NCBI GenBank assembly: GCA_910588825.1
Contig: CAJURF010000053.1
Span: forward strand, 1 to 24,969
Source of the DNA: an uncultured Lachnospiraceae bacterium
Lineage (GTDB): Bacteria; Bacillota; Clostridia; Lachnospirales; Lachnospiraceae
Direction of reading: 5' to 3'
Length of the DNA stretch: 24,969 nucleotides
Notes under the pieces: generated by a model
Told to the model about the DNA's origin: nothing
What the model saw: the letters and a program-made list of their open reading frames with translations, nothing else
Database searches by the model: none
Shown: positions 1 through 7,022 of the stretch, one piece after another
Position numbering within the stretch: the stretch's first letter is position 1
Layout of the letters: the number at the start of each line of letters is the position of its first letter
Position numbers and translations under genes: made by a program

Positions 1-117
1 TTAAGAAGAAAAAAGTGAGATTTTATGCGGGATGTAGAGTTTCGCAATTATCTATATAACTGAAGAAAATGAAGAGAGGAGGTTGAGAAAATGGGAATCT
101 GGATGAAGAAACACTAG

Positions 118-148
118 CAGCGAGGCTTGGTGTTTGACAGCCTTGCTG
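118..148 (+). terminator. Hairpin upstream of the hydrolase, possible weak terminator
   Basis: Arms CAGCGAGGCT and AGCCTTGCTG form a 10-bp stem with one G-U pair and an 11-nt loop. It is followed only by GGTTTGA, so it is not a classical U-tract terminator. It may end a gene lying to the left of the window. The rest of 1-187 holds short broken reading frames and nothing recognisable. Confidence 0.35.
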
Positions 149-187
149 GTTTGATACAAAAAACGAGTATAGATCAGGAGGCACAGA

Positions 188-955
188 ATGTCATATTTTA
201 ATTATCAGTCAAAGAATATTTATTATGCGGAAACAGGAAATGGAAAAACTGTTGTATTTTTACATGGGAATACTGCATCATCAAAAATGTTTGAACCTCT
301 TTTGCCTTTATATGAAGAGAATTTCAGGGTAATCCTTGTAGATTTTCTGGGGCATGGCATGTCAGACCGTCTGACTAAATTCCCAGCAGACTTGTGGCAG
401 GATGAAGCACGACAAACCATTGCTTTGCTGGAACATCTGAATTGCGGAAAGGTAAGCCTTGTAGGAAGCAGCGGCGGTGCATGGGCGGCGGTAAATGCAG
501 GTTTGCTGCGTCCGGATTTGGTGGAAAAAGTAGTGGCAGACAGTTTTGACGGAAGGACTTTGGAAGAAGATTTTGCACGGAAACTGATCAATGAACGCGC
601 AGGTGCAAAGCAGGATGAGCAGGCGGTCTGGTTTTATCAGTGGTGTCAGGGAGAAGATTGGGAGCGGATCGTGGATATGGATACGAGGGCGCTTGTTCAA
701 TGTGCGGAAGAAAAATTGTCTTTGTTTTTAAAGCCCATCTCAGAATTAAAGGTTCCGCTTTTACTCATGGGGAGTATCGGGGATGAAATGGTGAGACCGG
801 ATATACTGGATGAATATGAAGCAATATCCGGAAAGACAGGGGCAGAGATTTGCATGTTTTCGGGAGGTGGACATCCGGCCATTCTTTCTAATGCAGAGCA
901 GGCAGCAGAAGCTATACGGAAGTTTTTGAGTCAGGCTGATGCGAAAAATGATTGA
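188..955 (+). CDS. Alpha/beta hydrolase
   Basis: A 255-residue single-domain alpha/beta-hydrolase-fold protein, probably a cytoplasmic esterase or related hydrolase; the substrate cannot be told from sequence. The oxyanion-hole region is the N-terminal VVFLHGNTAS stretch (residues about 22-31). The nucleophile elbow is LVGSSGGAWA near residue 92, where the central Ser of G-S-S-G-G is the nucleophile. The catalytic His is most likely in SGGGHPAIL near residue 227, and the acid probably lies in the GSIGDEMVRPD segment near residue 200. There is no signal peptide. AGGAGG ends 6 nt before the ATG, which fixes the start. It stands alone, followed by a promoter-like sequence and a complex hairpin. 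Family assignment is firm, function unknown. Confidence 0.88.
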   Translation: MSYFNYQSKNIYYAETGNGKTVVFLHGNTASSKMFEPLLPLYEENFRVILVDFLGHGMSDRLTKFPADLWQDEARQTIALLEHLNCGKVSLVGSSGGAWAAVNAGLLRPDLVEKVVADSFDGRTLEEDFARKLINERAGAKQDEQAVWFYQWCQGEDWERIVDMDTRALVQCAEEKLSLFLKPISELKVPLLLMGSIGDEMVRPDILDEYEAISGKTGAEICMFSGGGHPAILSNAEQAAEAIRKFLSQADAKND

Positions 956-958
956 AAC

Positions 959-987
959 ATGACAGATAGTTGTCGTATTATTATGAT
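959..987 (+). promoter_or_regulatory. Candidate sigma-A promoter downstream of the hydrolase
   Basis: ATGACA (959-964), a 17-nt spacer and TATGAT (982-987) match the housekeeping consensus with one mismatch per hexamer. Transcription would start near 994 and run through the nested hairpin at 1024-1078 towards the GNAT gene. The hexamers sit in a short dyad (TCGTAT/ATACGA), so a repressor could overlap the -10 box. No gene starts within 300 bases, so the target is unclear. Confidence 0.4.
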
Positions 988-1023
988 ACGATGAAAAGAA
1001 GAAAAGCTGTATTTTAAAATGGA

Positions 1024-1078
1024 GAAAGGGCATGAGCAATCTGGGATATTGACAATATCAAATCGCTTATGCCCTTTC
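1024..1078. other. Nested stem-loop in a gene-poor stretch
   Basis: An outer stem pairs GAAAGGGCATGAGC (1024-1037) with GCTTATGCCCTTTC (1065-1078): 14 bp with one G-U pair. Inside it, GATATT (1045-1050) pairs with AATATC (1054-1059) around a GAC loop. No U-tract follows on either strand. It could be a factor-dependent terminator, a small structured RNA just downstream of the 959-987 promoter, or a leftover of the prophage whose terminase tail follows. It is the main content of 956-1123. Confidence 0.5.
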
Positions 1079-1123
1079 AAGAGGATTTGGGCTGATACAG
1101 AGTGACAGATGCGTGTTGTATGA

Positions 1124-1336
1124 ATAATTTTCAAGGGTTTTGTTTTCAGAGTTAGAGGGATGATGGATAATATTTTTATCCGTACGGACCCAGCAGGGAA
1201 TATCAAGTCGGACAAGGAGAAGTCCACGGAGAAGATTGACGGCACGGTGGCAGCTATTATGGCACTTCACCGGGCAATCCGGCATGGGGGAAGTACGGGA
1301 AGCGTGTATGATGAAAGATGGATTTTGGCGTTTTAA
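1124..1336 (+). pseudogene. Phage terminase large subunit, C-terminal remnant
   Basis: The reading frame ending at 1336 encodes MMDNIFIRTDPAGNIKSDKE, then KSTEKIDGTVAAIMALHRAI and a short tail ending in WILAF. The DPAGNIK.DKEKSTEKIDG..A.IMAL.RAIR signature is the conserved end of large terminases (the DNA-packaging ATPase/nuclease) of many Firmicutes siphophages. Only the last 58-70 codons remain. The frame closes upstream at a stop at 1121-1123, and both the ATPase and most of the nuclease domain are absent. No other phage gene is present, so this is the scar of a lost prophage. Recognition rests on remembered family signatures. Confidence 0.75.
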
Positions 1337-1397
1337 TCTGGCTTGGATTGTGGTATATTGAGAGAAAGTTAACTAGAGTTTGTAAGGGGGCTCTAAT

Positions 1398-1940
1398 ATG
1401 GTATTTAGTACAGAACGGCTGTTTTTGCGTCCGTGGAAGGAAACGGATGCAGAGAGTTTATATGAACATGCAAAAAATCCGGAAGTTGGACCGATTGCAG
1501 GGTGGCCGCCGCATAAAAATATTGAGGAAAGCCGCGGCGTTATACAGAATGTTTTTAATGGAAAAGAGTGCTATGCGGTTTGTTTGCAGTCAGATAACCG
1601 GGCAGTTGGCGCTATCGAACTGAAGCTGAATGGCAATACGGATATGACGGATAAAGATGATGAATGTGAACTTGGTTACTGGATAGGTCAGGAGTTCTGG
1701 GGACAGGGGCTGATTCCAGAAGCTGCCAGTGAGTTACTGCGGCATGGTTTTGAGGAGCTTGGCATGAATATCATATGGTGTGGATATTATGAAGGTAATA
1801 CGAAATCAAAAAGAGTGCAGGAGAAACTGGGATTTAATTATCATCATACATGTAATGATGTGGCTGTGCCGCTCATGGGGGAGACAAGAATCGGGCATAC
1901 AAACTATATGACAAGAGAACAATGGGAAGCTGATAGATAG
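1398..1940 (+). CDS. GNAT family N-acetyltransferase (RimJ/RimL type)
   Basis: A 180-residue acetyl-CoA-dependent N-acetyltransferase. The N-terminus (STERLFLRPWKETDAESLYEH) is the usual opening of RimJ/RimL-like GNATs, which acetylate N-terminal amines or small-molecule amines. The acetyl-CoA binding loop is seen in ELGYWIGQEFWGQGLIPEA (about residues 94-112), with the pyrophosphate-binding Q-x-x-G-Q-G pattern. EGNTKSKRVQEKLGF (about 133-147) is the conserved Asn-x-x-S-x-x-v-x-e-K-lGF block. Length is normal. AAGGGGG ends 7 nt before the ATG. The gene stands alone between relics and its substrate is unknown. Confidence 0.9.
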   Translation: MVFSTERLFLRPWKETDAESLYEHAKNPEVGPIAGWPPHKNIEESRGVIQNVFNGKECYAVCLQSDNRAVGAIELKLNGNTDMTDKDDECELGYWIGQEFWGQGLIPEAASELLRHGFEELGMNIIWCGYYEGNTKSKRVQEKLGFNYHHTCNDVAVPLMGETRIGHTNYMTREQWEADR

Positions 1941-1952
1941 ATGCAGACATGA

Positions 1953-2445
1953 TTTTTAGGGGGATTATATGGGAACCATCCGCATTCTATATATGGTTCA
2001 GATAAACTTTGTATTACAATGGCATTCTGTGGAGGACCCGGTGCAGCAGTAACCCTTGAAGAACTACATGCAATGGGATGTGAAAAGTTTATAATTTGTG
2101 GGGGTGCAGGGGCATTAACAAAGGAGAGTAAAGTGGGAGAAATCATTATCCCGGTTTCTGCGGTTAGAGATGAGGGAACATCTTACCACTACTTAGAACC
2201 ATCTCGCGAAATTGGATGTCATAAAGAGACAGTTGAGTTTGTTATTTCTTGTTTGGAGCAAATGGGGATTCCATTCACAACGGGGAAAACATGGACAAGT
2301 GACGTCATATACAGAGAAACTCCAGTTATTATATGCTGGTGATGATGTAAGCGGTGAAGTATGGGATTCTCGAAAATGGAATATGCAAAAGAATATACGG
2401 TATAATTTAATTTCCACTGCAATTGAAATTGTAAAGAAATTGTAA
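1953..2445 (+). pseudogene. Nucleoside phosphorylase (uridine/purine type), degraded
   Basis: Two frames together give a decayed PNP/UDP-family phosphorylase. The first (1953-2342) has GNHPHSIYGSDKLCITMAFC, then GGPGAAVTLEELHAMGCEKF, the phosphate-binding ICGGAGAL region, the DEGTSYHYL block and TWTSDVIYRET, which precedes the catalytic region in the family. It then terminates. The second frame resumes near 2322 with LLYAGDDVSGEVWDSRKWN and runs to the stop at 2445, matching the usual C-terminal SD..SG..WD block. About 80 N-terminal residues and roughly 35-40 internal residues, including the nucleoside-binding MEMES-type segment, are missing. No start codon or ribosome binding site fits. It would have cleaved nucleosides to base plus ribose-1-phosphate. 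Confidence 0.8.
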
Positions 2446-2520
2446 GGGGCTATGTTTTTATAAGTTTAAATATCAGTTTATGAAGGTCCTATTTACTATG
2501 CAAGAGTGTTTGGGAACAGG

Positions 2521-2551
2521 CATAGGAACCTTGAAATTCCAGGTTCCTATG
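2521..2551. repeat. Perfect 11-bp inverted repeat
   Basis: CATAGGAACCT (2521-2531) and AGGTTCCTATG (2541-2551) are exact reverse complements separated by 9 nt. Downstream sequence is A-rich on the plus strand and no U-tract follows on the minus strand, so it is a poor terminator. It lies between two pseudogenes, and the rest of 2446-2570 shows nothing recognisable. Confidence 0.5.
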
Positions 2552-2570
2552 AAAAGAGCAGAAAAAAGCA

Positions 2571-2698
2571 GTGAATGCGTTGATTGGCGGCAATGTAACG
2601 CCTCTTTTCTGGATTGGTGATTGGGAAATAATGTTGTGGGCGGAGTACCTATAAAGAAGATCAAGGATATTGAGAATGATATGGAGGGTTTGGGATGA
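2571..2698 (+). pseudogene. Hexapeptide-repeat acetyltransferase, C-terminal remnant
   Basis: The frame from 2571 reads VNALIGGNVTPLFWIGD, like the IGGNVTVLPGVTIGD coil of maltose/galactoside-type O-acetyltransferases. A second frame (2627-2698) reads NNVVGGVPIKKIKDIENDME, like the family's final NVVVGGVPAKVIK.I block. The two parts are out of frame and about ten residues of the beta-helix coil between them are gone, as are all upstream coils. This is a clear relic of a LbH-fold acetyltransferase. The original substrate cannot be judged. Confidence 0.65.
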
Positions 2699-2779
2699 AG
2701 ATGCCGGAAAAAAATGAGGAAAGTGATCTGAAAAAGATACCGGACGTTGTTTGTTTTTTTAAAAGGAGTGCGGCAGGAA

Positions 2780-3463
2780 ATGTCAGATAAGCTGTTTGAA
2801 AATATTTATAAAGAAAACTTTCCTTTTTGGGAGAAAATATCCCATGGGGACAGGGATTATATCTGTCAGAATTCTTATATGGTTTCTTATCCAAGGGGGA
2901 AAAATATTCATAATGGTGAGGAATGTTCCGGCGTGATTCTTGTCCGTTCGGGGAGCCTGAGGCTTTACATGATGTCAGATGAGGGAAAGGATATTACGCT
3001 TTACCGCCTGCACCAAGGAGACATGTGTATGCTGTCTGCTTCGTGTGTACTGGATGCCATTACATTTGATGTGTTGGTAGGCGCGGAACAGGACAGCCAG
3101 TGCTGCGTGATTGGCGGGCCTGCTTTTGCAACAGTATCAGAGAGGAATCCAGATATCCGTATATTTGCCTTGGAAACTGCAGTCAGCCGTTTTTCAGACG
3201 TGATGTGGGTAATGCAGCAGATTTTGTTTATGAGTATGGATAAACGGCTGGCAATCTTCCTTTCTGATGAATCGGCCAGGATTGGTTCGGATACCATCGC
3301 GTTGACACACGGACAGATTGCCCGGTATATGGGTTCTGCCCGTGAGGTGGTATCCCGGATGCTGAAATACTTTGCCAGTGAAGGGATTGTGAAGGTTTCA
3401 AGGGGCGGTGTTACAATCCTGGATAAGAGGCGTCTTTGGAGATTAGCAGCTGTAGAAAAATAA
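2780..3463 (+). CDS. Crp/Fnr family transcriptional regulator
   Basis: A 227-residue one-component regulator with an N-terminal cyclic-nucleotide-binding-like beta-barrel (about residues 25-115, including VILVRSGSLRLYMMSDEGKD) and a C-terminal Crp-type winged helix (recognition region LTHGQIARYMGSAREVVSRM, residues 176-195). It lacks the N-terminal four-Cys cluster of true FNR. It does carry Cys83 and Cys89 in MCMLSASCVL and Cys108-Cys109, a pattern I associate with redox-linked members of this family. A TTG start at 2747 is possible, but the ATG at 2780 with AGGAG 11 nt upstream gives the expected N-terminus. The convergent neighbour is a thioredoxin relic, so thiol-stress control is a reasonable inference that the sequence does not prove. 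Confidence 0.88.
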   Translation: MSDKLFENIYKENFPFWEKISHGDRDYICQNSYMVSYPRGKNIHNGEECSGVILVRSGSLRLYMMSDEGKDITLYRLHQGDMCMLSASCVLDAITFDVLVGAEQDSQCCVIGGPAFATVSERNPDIRIFALETAVSRFSDVMWVMQQILFMSMDKRLAIFLSDESARIGSDTIALTHGQIARYMGSAREVVSRMLKYFASEGIVKVSRGGVTILDKRRLWRLAAVEK

Positions 3464-3475
3464 CTGAAACAGCCC

Positions 3476-3757
3476 TCAGCCCTTTAACATGGCCAGAATC
3501 TCTGCTTTCGGCCTTGCGCCTGATGACTGGTTTATGACGTTTCCGTCTTTGAGAACGGCCAGAGTGGGGATGCTTAAGACTCTGAATTGCTGTGCCAGTT
3601 CCGGTTCTTTGTCAACGTTGATCTTGCCGATTAGATATTGAGGATTTTCCTCTGCGATCTCTTCCACGATAGGGGAGACTTTATTTATTATGCAGGAAAG
3701 AGATGATTTTTTCTGTGATGAAGTCACATAACTCCGATGTGTCAGTTGTTTTCCCAC
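3476..3757 (-). pseudogene. Thioredoxin, 5' truncated, lacking the CxxC active site
   Basis: Residues encoded by 3679 down to 3476 (VSPIVEEIAEENPQYLIGKI, then NVDKEPELAQQFRVLSIPTL and AVLKDGNVINQSSGARPKAE) are a clear thioredoxin C-terminal two-thirds, with the cis-Pro in SIPTL. In an intact thioredoxin this would be preceded by about 35 residues ending in WCGPC. Here the preceding 26 codons, from a GTG at 3757, bear no resemblance to thioredoxin and hold no CxxC, and no good ribosome binding site is seen. The disulfide-reductase function must be lost. A deletion joining foreign sequence to codon ~37 of trxA is the simplest explanation. The gene ends 13 nt from the convergent Crp/Fnr gene. 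Confidence 0.8.
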
Positions 3758-3805
3758 AGCTTTTTATATATTGATTGTCTATCCATATAGTACTATCGCA
3801 GTGAA

Positions 3806-3988
3806 TCAGTTACCAGAAGATTGAGATGCCTGTGTTACCACTGGTTTTCCATCCTTATCCAGTAGTGGTGTGAGGCCTCCGGAATTTGCATTTTTGTGAA
3901 ACAGATAACTTACACCTGTCTCTTTGTCAAGCCAGATTTCCACCAAATCAATAGTGCCCTGAGTGTAGATTTTTTCAAAACGTTTCAT
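3806..3988 (-). CDS. DUF6440 family small protein
   Basis: A 60-residue protein, KRFEKIYTQGTIDLVEIWLD followed by KETGVSYLFHKNANSGGLTP and LLDKDGKPVV. The DKETGV.YLFH....GGLTPLLD.DGKPVV pattern is the hallmark of DUF6440, a family of short cytoplasmic proteins common in Firmicutes with no assigned role. AAGGAG lies 4 nt from a first ATG (3991) and 7 nt from a second (3988). I prefer the second, and the proteins differ by one Met. The C-terminal TQASQSSGN tail is low complexity. It has its own promoter-like sequence and no operon partner. Confidence 0.82.
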   Translation of the reverse strand: MKRFEKIYTQGTIDLVEIWLDKETGVSYLFHKNANSGGLTPLLDKDGKPVVTQASQSSGN

Positions 3989-4098
3989 CATAGTTCTCCT
4001 TATGTTTTTCGATTTCCTGTTATGATTCAGGCGTCAGAGGTTCATTTTCCTACAGCGCCTAATCATGTTATGGATGACGATATTTTGATACACGCTTC

Positions 4099-4107
4099 AG
4101 TATAGCA
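4099..4107 (-). promoter_or_regulatory. Extended -10 promoter for the DUF6440 gene
   Basis: Read on the minus strand, TGCTATACT is an extended -10 element (TGnTATACT). A weak TTTTCT lies 17 nt further upstream as a possible -35. Transcription from about 4092 would give a leader of about 100 nt before the start codon, containing a small CCTG/CAGG hairpin. No known riboswitch is recognised. Confidence 0.45.
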
Positions 4108-4132
4108 CAAATTTAAACATTAGAAAACAGCA

Positions 4133-4169
4133 TAAGAACTGTTCACAAGCTATTTCCAAACAGTTCTTA
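4133..4169 (-). terminator. Terminator hairpin of blaR1, copy of the dispersed AGGAACTGT repeat
   Basis: TAAGAACTGTT (4133-4143) and AACAGTTCTTA (4159-4169) are exact reverse complements, and the second overlaps the blaR1 stop codon. On the minus strand the hairpin is followed by TGCTGTTTTC, a modest U-tract. Its inner sequence (minus strand TTGGAAATAGCTTGTG) resembles the repeats at 9924 and 21385, so it appears to be a member of that family that doubles as terminator. Confidence 0.6.
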
Positions 4170-5999
4170 ATGACCGCTTTGATTTATCGGCATCCTGCTC
4201 CATATATTCATTTCGTTCAGAACTGACAAAACTATTTTGGCTGCATTGCTGCCAGAAGCTTCATCATCAGCCAGGATATTTGCAGCAAAGAAATAGGTAT
4301 TGTCAGAGCTTTCTGTATATCCAACAAACCATCCGTTCACATCCCTGCCGTCTATTTGCCCGGTGCCGGTTTTCCCATAGAGACTTCCAGATTCGGACGA
4401 AGTAAGGAAGATGGAGTCTTTTACCGCATTTATATTTTTTAAATGAAATCCAAAGCTGTTGGTATACAGTTTCCGCAGGAGTTCCACCTGCTCTATGGGA
4501 GAGATCTCTAAAGAAGATTCCATCCAATAGGTGGAAAGGCTGCCGCCGGTGTTTTCATTGCCATATCCGATTTTATGGATGTAATGGTCAACGGCAGAGT
4601 TTCCCAGCCGCCGGTCTATTTTCTGAAAATACCAGTTCACAGAAAAAACCATGGCAGACTGGAGAGTCTGGTCCCTGTTCCACTCCGGAAAGGGATCATG
4701 TTCCCCGTTCCACTTTATGAAAGAATCCTTTGGGGTAATGACACCTTCCTCCAGGCCCAGCAGGGCGCCGTATATTTTGTAGGTGGAGTTGGGAGATACC
4801 CGCAGGGAGGCATGTTCTCTGTTGTAAATACGCCAGGTATCCTGCGCCATATCATATAGAACAAAGCTTCCTTCGTATCCTTTGAAATGAGAGGACAAAT
4901 CCATGAGGGAAATATTCTTATGGGAAGTTTCCCACTGGTAATCACTGCCCATGGATGCGTTTACAGATAATATAGGTGCTGCCCCCAAAAGGATAACTGC
5001 TGTCATCAGGAAAGCCGTTATGCCGGTGAGCTGTTTCTTTAGCGTTGGTTTTTCATAAGCGGCAATGTTGATGATACGCCGCTTGATGTGTGCCATATTT
5101 CCACTCAATCCGGCAGCAAATGGAAAGGGAAAACGGGATAGTTTTTCCGCAAAGTTAATCAGGGTATGTCCGTAATCCTGGTAAAAGTCCGGTTCCAGCA
5201 TTTTCAGCACGGATGCGTCACAGGCGGTCTCCCTGTCGTACATCATTTCCCTCCAGGCAATCCACAAGAGGGGATTGAACCAGTAAACGGTCCCGGCGAG
5301 AGTCATGAGACATCCAACAAGTGCATCCCTGTGCCGGAAATGCTGCAGCTCATGCAATAACATGTATCTTATGGGACGGAGTCCCTCCGCCTCTGTATAA
5401 TCCGAAATTAAGTGGATAGGCAGATAGATACAGGGCTTCAGGACGCCTGTCATGACCGGAGATTTTAAAAATGCAGTGCTGTATAAGGGGATTTCTTTTC
5501 TTATCTTCAGCTCCTTTTGGCAGCTGCGGTATAATCTTTGGATTTCCCGGTTCTGCAGGGGGAGCGAGGATTTCTTTATGGTTCGGAAACGGAGGGAAGA
5601 TTTTATGGTTAATAAAGCCATGAAAAAAATGCCCAAAAGCCATATCCCCAGCAGTACAGCTCCTGGGGCAGAGGCCTGTCTGCCTGTGGACAGGGCAAAA
5701 TCATTCAGCCAGTCCATATCCCCGGCCGAATCTGGCGCCATTTTCAGTCCCAGGGCATTTCCGGCCTGGATTACCGGAAAGAATCGAAATACTGCGGACA
5801 GGGGGAAAATCTGAGAGACTCCTGTCAGGGGAAAGGGCAGAAAGGGAATGGCAAGGAGCCCCAGCAGGATAAACCAGAGATGGTACTGCATACGGCTTGA
5901 CAGAGAATTTCTCAACAGATGTCTGGCGGCCAGAAGAACTCCAATAATGATACTGATGTACACGTTACACAGGAGAAAGGGAATCATAAAATCAGACAT
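4167..5999 (-). CDS. blaR1: BlaR1/MecR1 family beta-lactam sensor (M56 peptidase plus penicillin-binding sensor)
   Basis: A 610-residue membrane signal transducer. N-terminal transmembrane helices (about 6-26, 41-60, 113-133) flank a cytoplasmic zinc metalloprotease with HELQH at 216-220 and the third ligand probably Glu257 in YDRETACD. Another helix (325-345) leads to an extracellular class D/transpeptidase-like sensor. This has SxxK (Ser405-Thr-Tyr-Lys408), the second motif SVN (453-455) and KTG (543-545). In the family, acylation of the SxxK Ser by a beta-lactam activates the protease, which leads to cleavage of the BlaI repressor. All motifs are present, so it should be functional. The ATG lies 2 nt after the blaI stop, with AAGGAG inside blaI. 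No beta-lactamase or PBP gene lies nearby. Confidence 0.93.
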   Translation of the reverse strand: MSDFMIPFLLCNVYISIIIGVLLAARHLLRNSLSSRMQYHLWFILLGLLAIPFLPFPLTGVSQIFPLSAVFRFFPVIQAGNALGLKMAPDSAGDMDWLNDFALSTGRQASAPGAVLLGIWLLGIFFMALLTIKSSLRFRTIKKSSLPLQNREIQRLYRSCQKELKIRKEIPLYSTAFLKSPVMTGVLKPCIYLPIHLISDYTEAEGLRPIRYMLLHELQHFRHRDALVGCLMTLAGTVYWFNPLLWIAWREMMYDRETACDASVLKMLEPDFYQDYGHTLINFAEKLSRFPFPFAAGLSGNMAHIKRRIINIAAYEKPTLKKQLTGITAFLMTAVILLGAAPILSVNASMGSDYQWETSHKNISLMDLSSHFKGYEGSFVLYDMAQDTWRIYNREHASLRVSPNSTYKIYGALLGLEEGVITPKDSFIKWNGEHDPFPEWNRDQTLQSAMVFSVNWYFQKIDRRLGNSAVDHYIHKIGYGNENTGGSLSTYWMESSLEISPIEQVELLRKLYTNSFGFHLKNINAVKDSIFLTSSESGSLYGKTGTGQIDGRDVNGWFVGYTESSDNTYFFAANILADDEASGSNAAKIVLSVLNEMNIWSRMPINQSGH

Positions 6000-6001
6000 A
6001 T

Positions 6002-6388
6002 TTAAAGGTCTCCTTTTGGCGTTTTCCTAGAAAGAAGGGAGCGCAGGTACTCAATTTCTGAATCAGACAGCCGGTCATTTTCTATATACGCAGACAGCAT
6101 TGCGGTAATATCCCCATCGTAAAAACGTTTCAGAAAAGAACGGCTTTCCTGGCCCACATATTCATCTTCCTTTACTGTGGGGGTATAGACGAATATACGG
6201 CCCTGCTTTTCATAGGTAAGAGCGCCTTTGTTCACCAGTCTTTTGATCAGGGTCTGTATAGTCTTTGGACTCCAGGCGGTGGTTTTCAGCAATTTTTCTG
6301 TAATCTCATTGGTATTGATGGGCGCGCATTTCCATACGATTTTCATCACTTCATATTCAGATTCTGATATCTGGGGTAGAGTGGCCAT
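6002..6388 (-). CDS. blaI: BlaI/MecI/CopY family transcriptional repressor
   Basis: A 128-residue repressor. The winged helix (residues about 5-75: ISESEYEVMKIVWKCAPINT, then NEITEKLLKTTAWSPKTIQT and LIKRLVNKGAL) is typical of BlaI/MecI. A C-terminal helical dimerisation part contains the region ITAMLSAYIENDRLSDSEIE, where BlaR1-activated cleavage occurs in characterised homologues. It is the first gene of a two-gene operon with blaR1. AAGGAG stands about 7 nt before the ATG, and a TTGATT-N17-TATAAT promoter lies directly upstream. Autoregulation is expected from the family. The regulon outside this operon cannot be seen here. Confidence 0.93.
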   Translation of the reverse strand: MATLPQISESEYEVMKIVWKCAPINTNEITEKLLKTTAWSPKTIQTLIKRLVNKGALTYEKQGRIFVYTPTVKEDEYVGQESRSFLKRFYDGDITAMLSAYIENDRLSDSEIEYLRSLLSRKTPKGDL

Positions 6389-6424
6389 TGTAAGCTCCTT
6401 TTTTCTTTTATGTGAATATCAATT

Positions 6425-6453
6425 ATTATACGGAATCCCTTTCAGGAAATCAA
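6425..6453 (-). promoter_or_regulatory. blaI-blaR1 promoter
   Basis: On the minus strand TTGATT (6453-6448), a 17-nt spacer and TATAAT (6430-6425) form a good sigma-A promoter ending about 36 nt before the blaI start. The -10 lies in GATTCCGTATAATAAT. A second copy, GATTCCGTGTAAAT, sits about 51 nt upstream (6476-6488). The pair of direct repeats may be operator sites. No perfect TACAnnTGTA-type BlaI dyad is visible. Confidence 0.6.
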
Positions 6454-6744
6454 CAACATTCATCAAAGTTATTCATTTACACGGAATCTCAGCGTATCTT
6501 ATATCCACAGCTGGGATTAATTGATTTTTTATCAAATATAGATTTCCAAAAAAATATTAAAAAATATACATTTTGTGTTATCCTATATTTTTGCACACGT
6601 ATTCTTAATATATAGGTAATTATATAAAAATTTTGTAATGTAACTCTATAATTTCACAATCAGCAGATATGATTTTACCTTTTTCACGAACTATATGTAA
6701 ATAAAATGTGAAACCAGGCCTGTGTATGAAAGAGAGGGAACGTT
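6454..6744. other. AT-rich divergent intergenic region
   Basis: With 6389-6453 this makes a 356-base gap between blaI and the XRE gene. It is strongly AT-rich (poly-A/T around 6530-6610) and holds the second GATTCCGTRTAA repeat. No convincing -35/-10 pair for the XRE gene could be fixed; TAAAAT near 6700 is a possible -10. No coding potential or hairpin of note was seen. Confidence 0.4.
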
Positions 6745-6987
6745 ATGAATAAGCCAGTGAAACATAAACAATATCAGTATGAGTTTGGAAGAAATTTATA
6801 CAAGTGCCGCAAGAAAAAAGGGCTTACCCAGGAATCTCTTGGAGAGCACATGGGAGTCTCCCGGACGTATATTAATCAGCTGGAGCGGGGCAGAGGCAAT
6901 CCCACCTTACAGGTTGTTATGAAACTGGCAGATGTATTGAACATTGACGCGGCTTTTCTTGTATTTGGTATCCGTTATAAAGATTGA
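6745..6987 (+). CDS. Small XRE-family HTH regulator
   Basis: An 80-residue protein that is almost entirely a Cro/C1-type helix-turn-helix: FGRNLYKCRKKKGLTQESLG, then EHMGVSRTYINQLERGRGNP and TLQVVMKLADVLNIDAAFLV, residues 14-73. Such stand-alone HTH proteins bind DNA as dimers and often act as local repressors. AGAGAGGGA precedes the ATG. Its 3' end overlaps the -35 box of the glnA promoter, so transcription of this gene would read through the glnA promoter. The target is unknown; self-regulation or control of the adjoining glnA are both possible. Confidence 0.88.
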   Translation: MNKPVKHKQYQYEFGRNLYKCRKKKGLTQESLGEHMGVSRTYINQLERGRGNPTLQVVMKLADVLNIDAAFLVFGIRYKD

Positions 6988-7012
6988 CAAAGAAGCTGAC
7001 TTCTGTTATGAT
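6984..7012 (+). promoter_or_regulatory. Strong sigma-A promoter for glnA
   Basis: TTGACA (6984-6989), a 17-nt spacer and TATGAT (7007-7012) form a near-consensus housekeeping promoter. The -35 box overlaps the XRE stop codon. The start point should be near 7019, only a few bases before the 17-bp hairpin, giving a leader of about 158 nt before the glnA ATG. It is the only strong promoter I see before glnA, so it probably drives glnA and the ANTAR gene and perhaps the dap-gat genes. Confidence 0.75.
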
Positions 7013-7022
7013 TTTGCTCATG

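Noticed and set aside
25..63. ATG frame reading MRDVEFRNYLYN, reminiscent of an integrase N-terminus
   Set aside because: Only 12 codons before a stop and no matching sequence downstream in any frame; too short to call.
2460..2624. Small gene spanning the inverted repeat at 2521-2551
   Set aside because: No ribosome binding site and no recognisable product; the overlapping frame with the acetyltransferase signature explains the sequence better.
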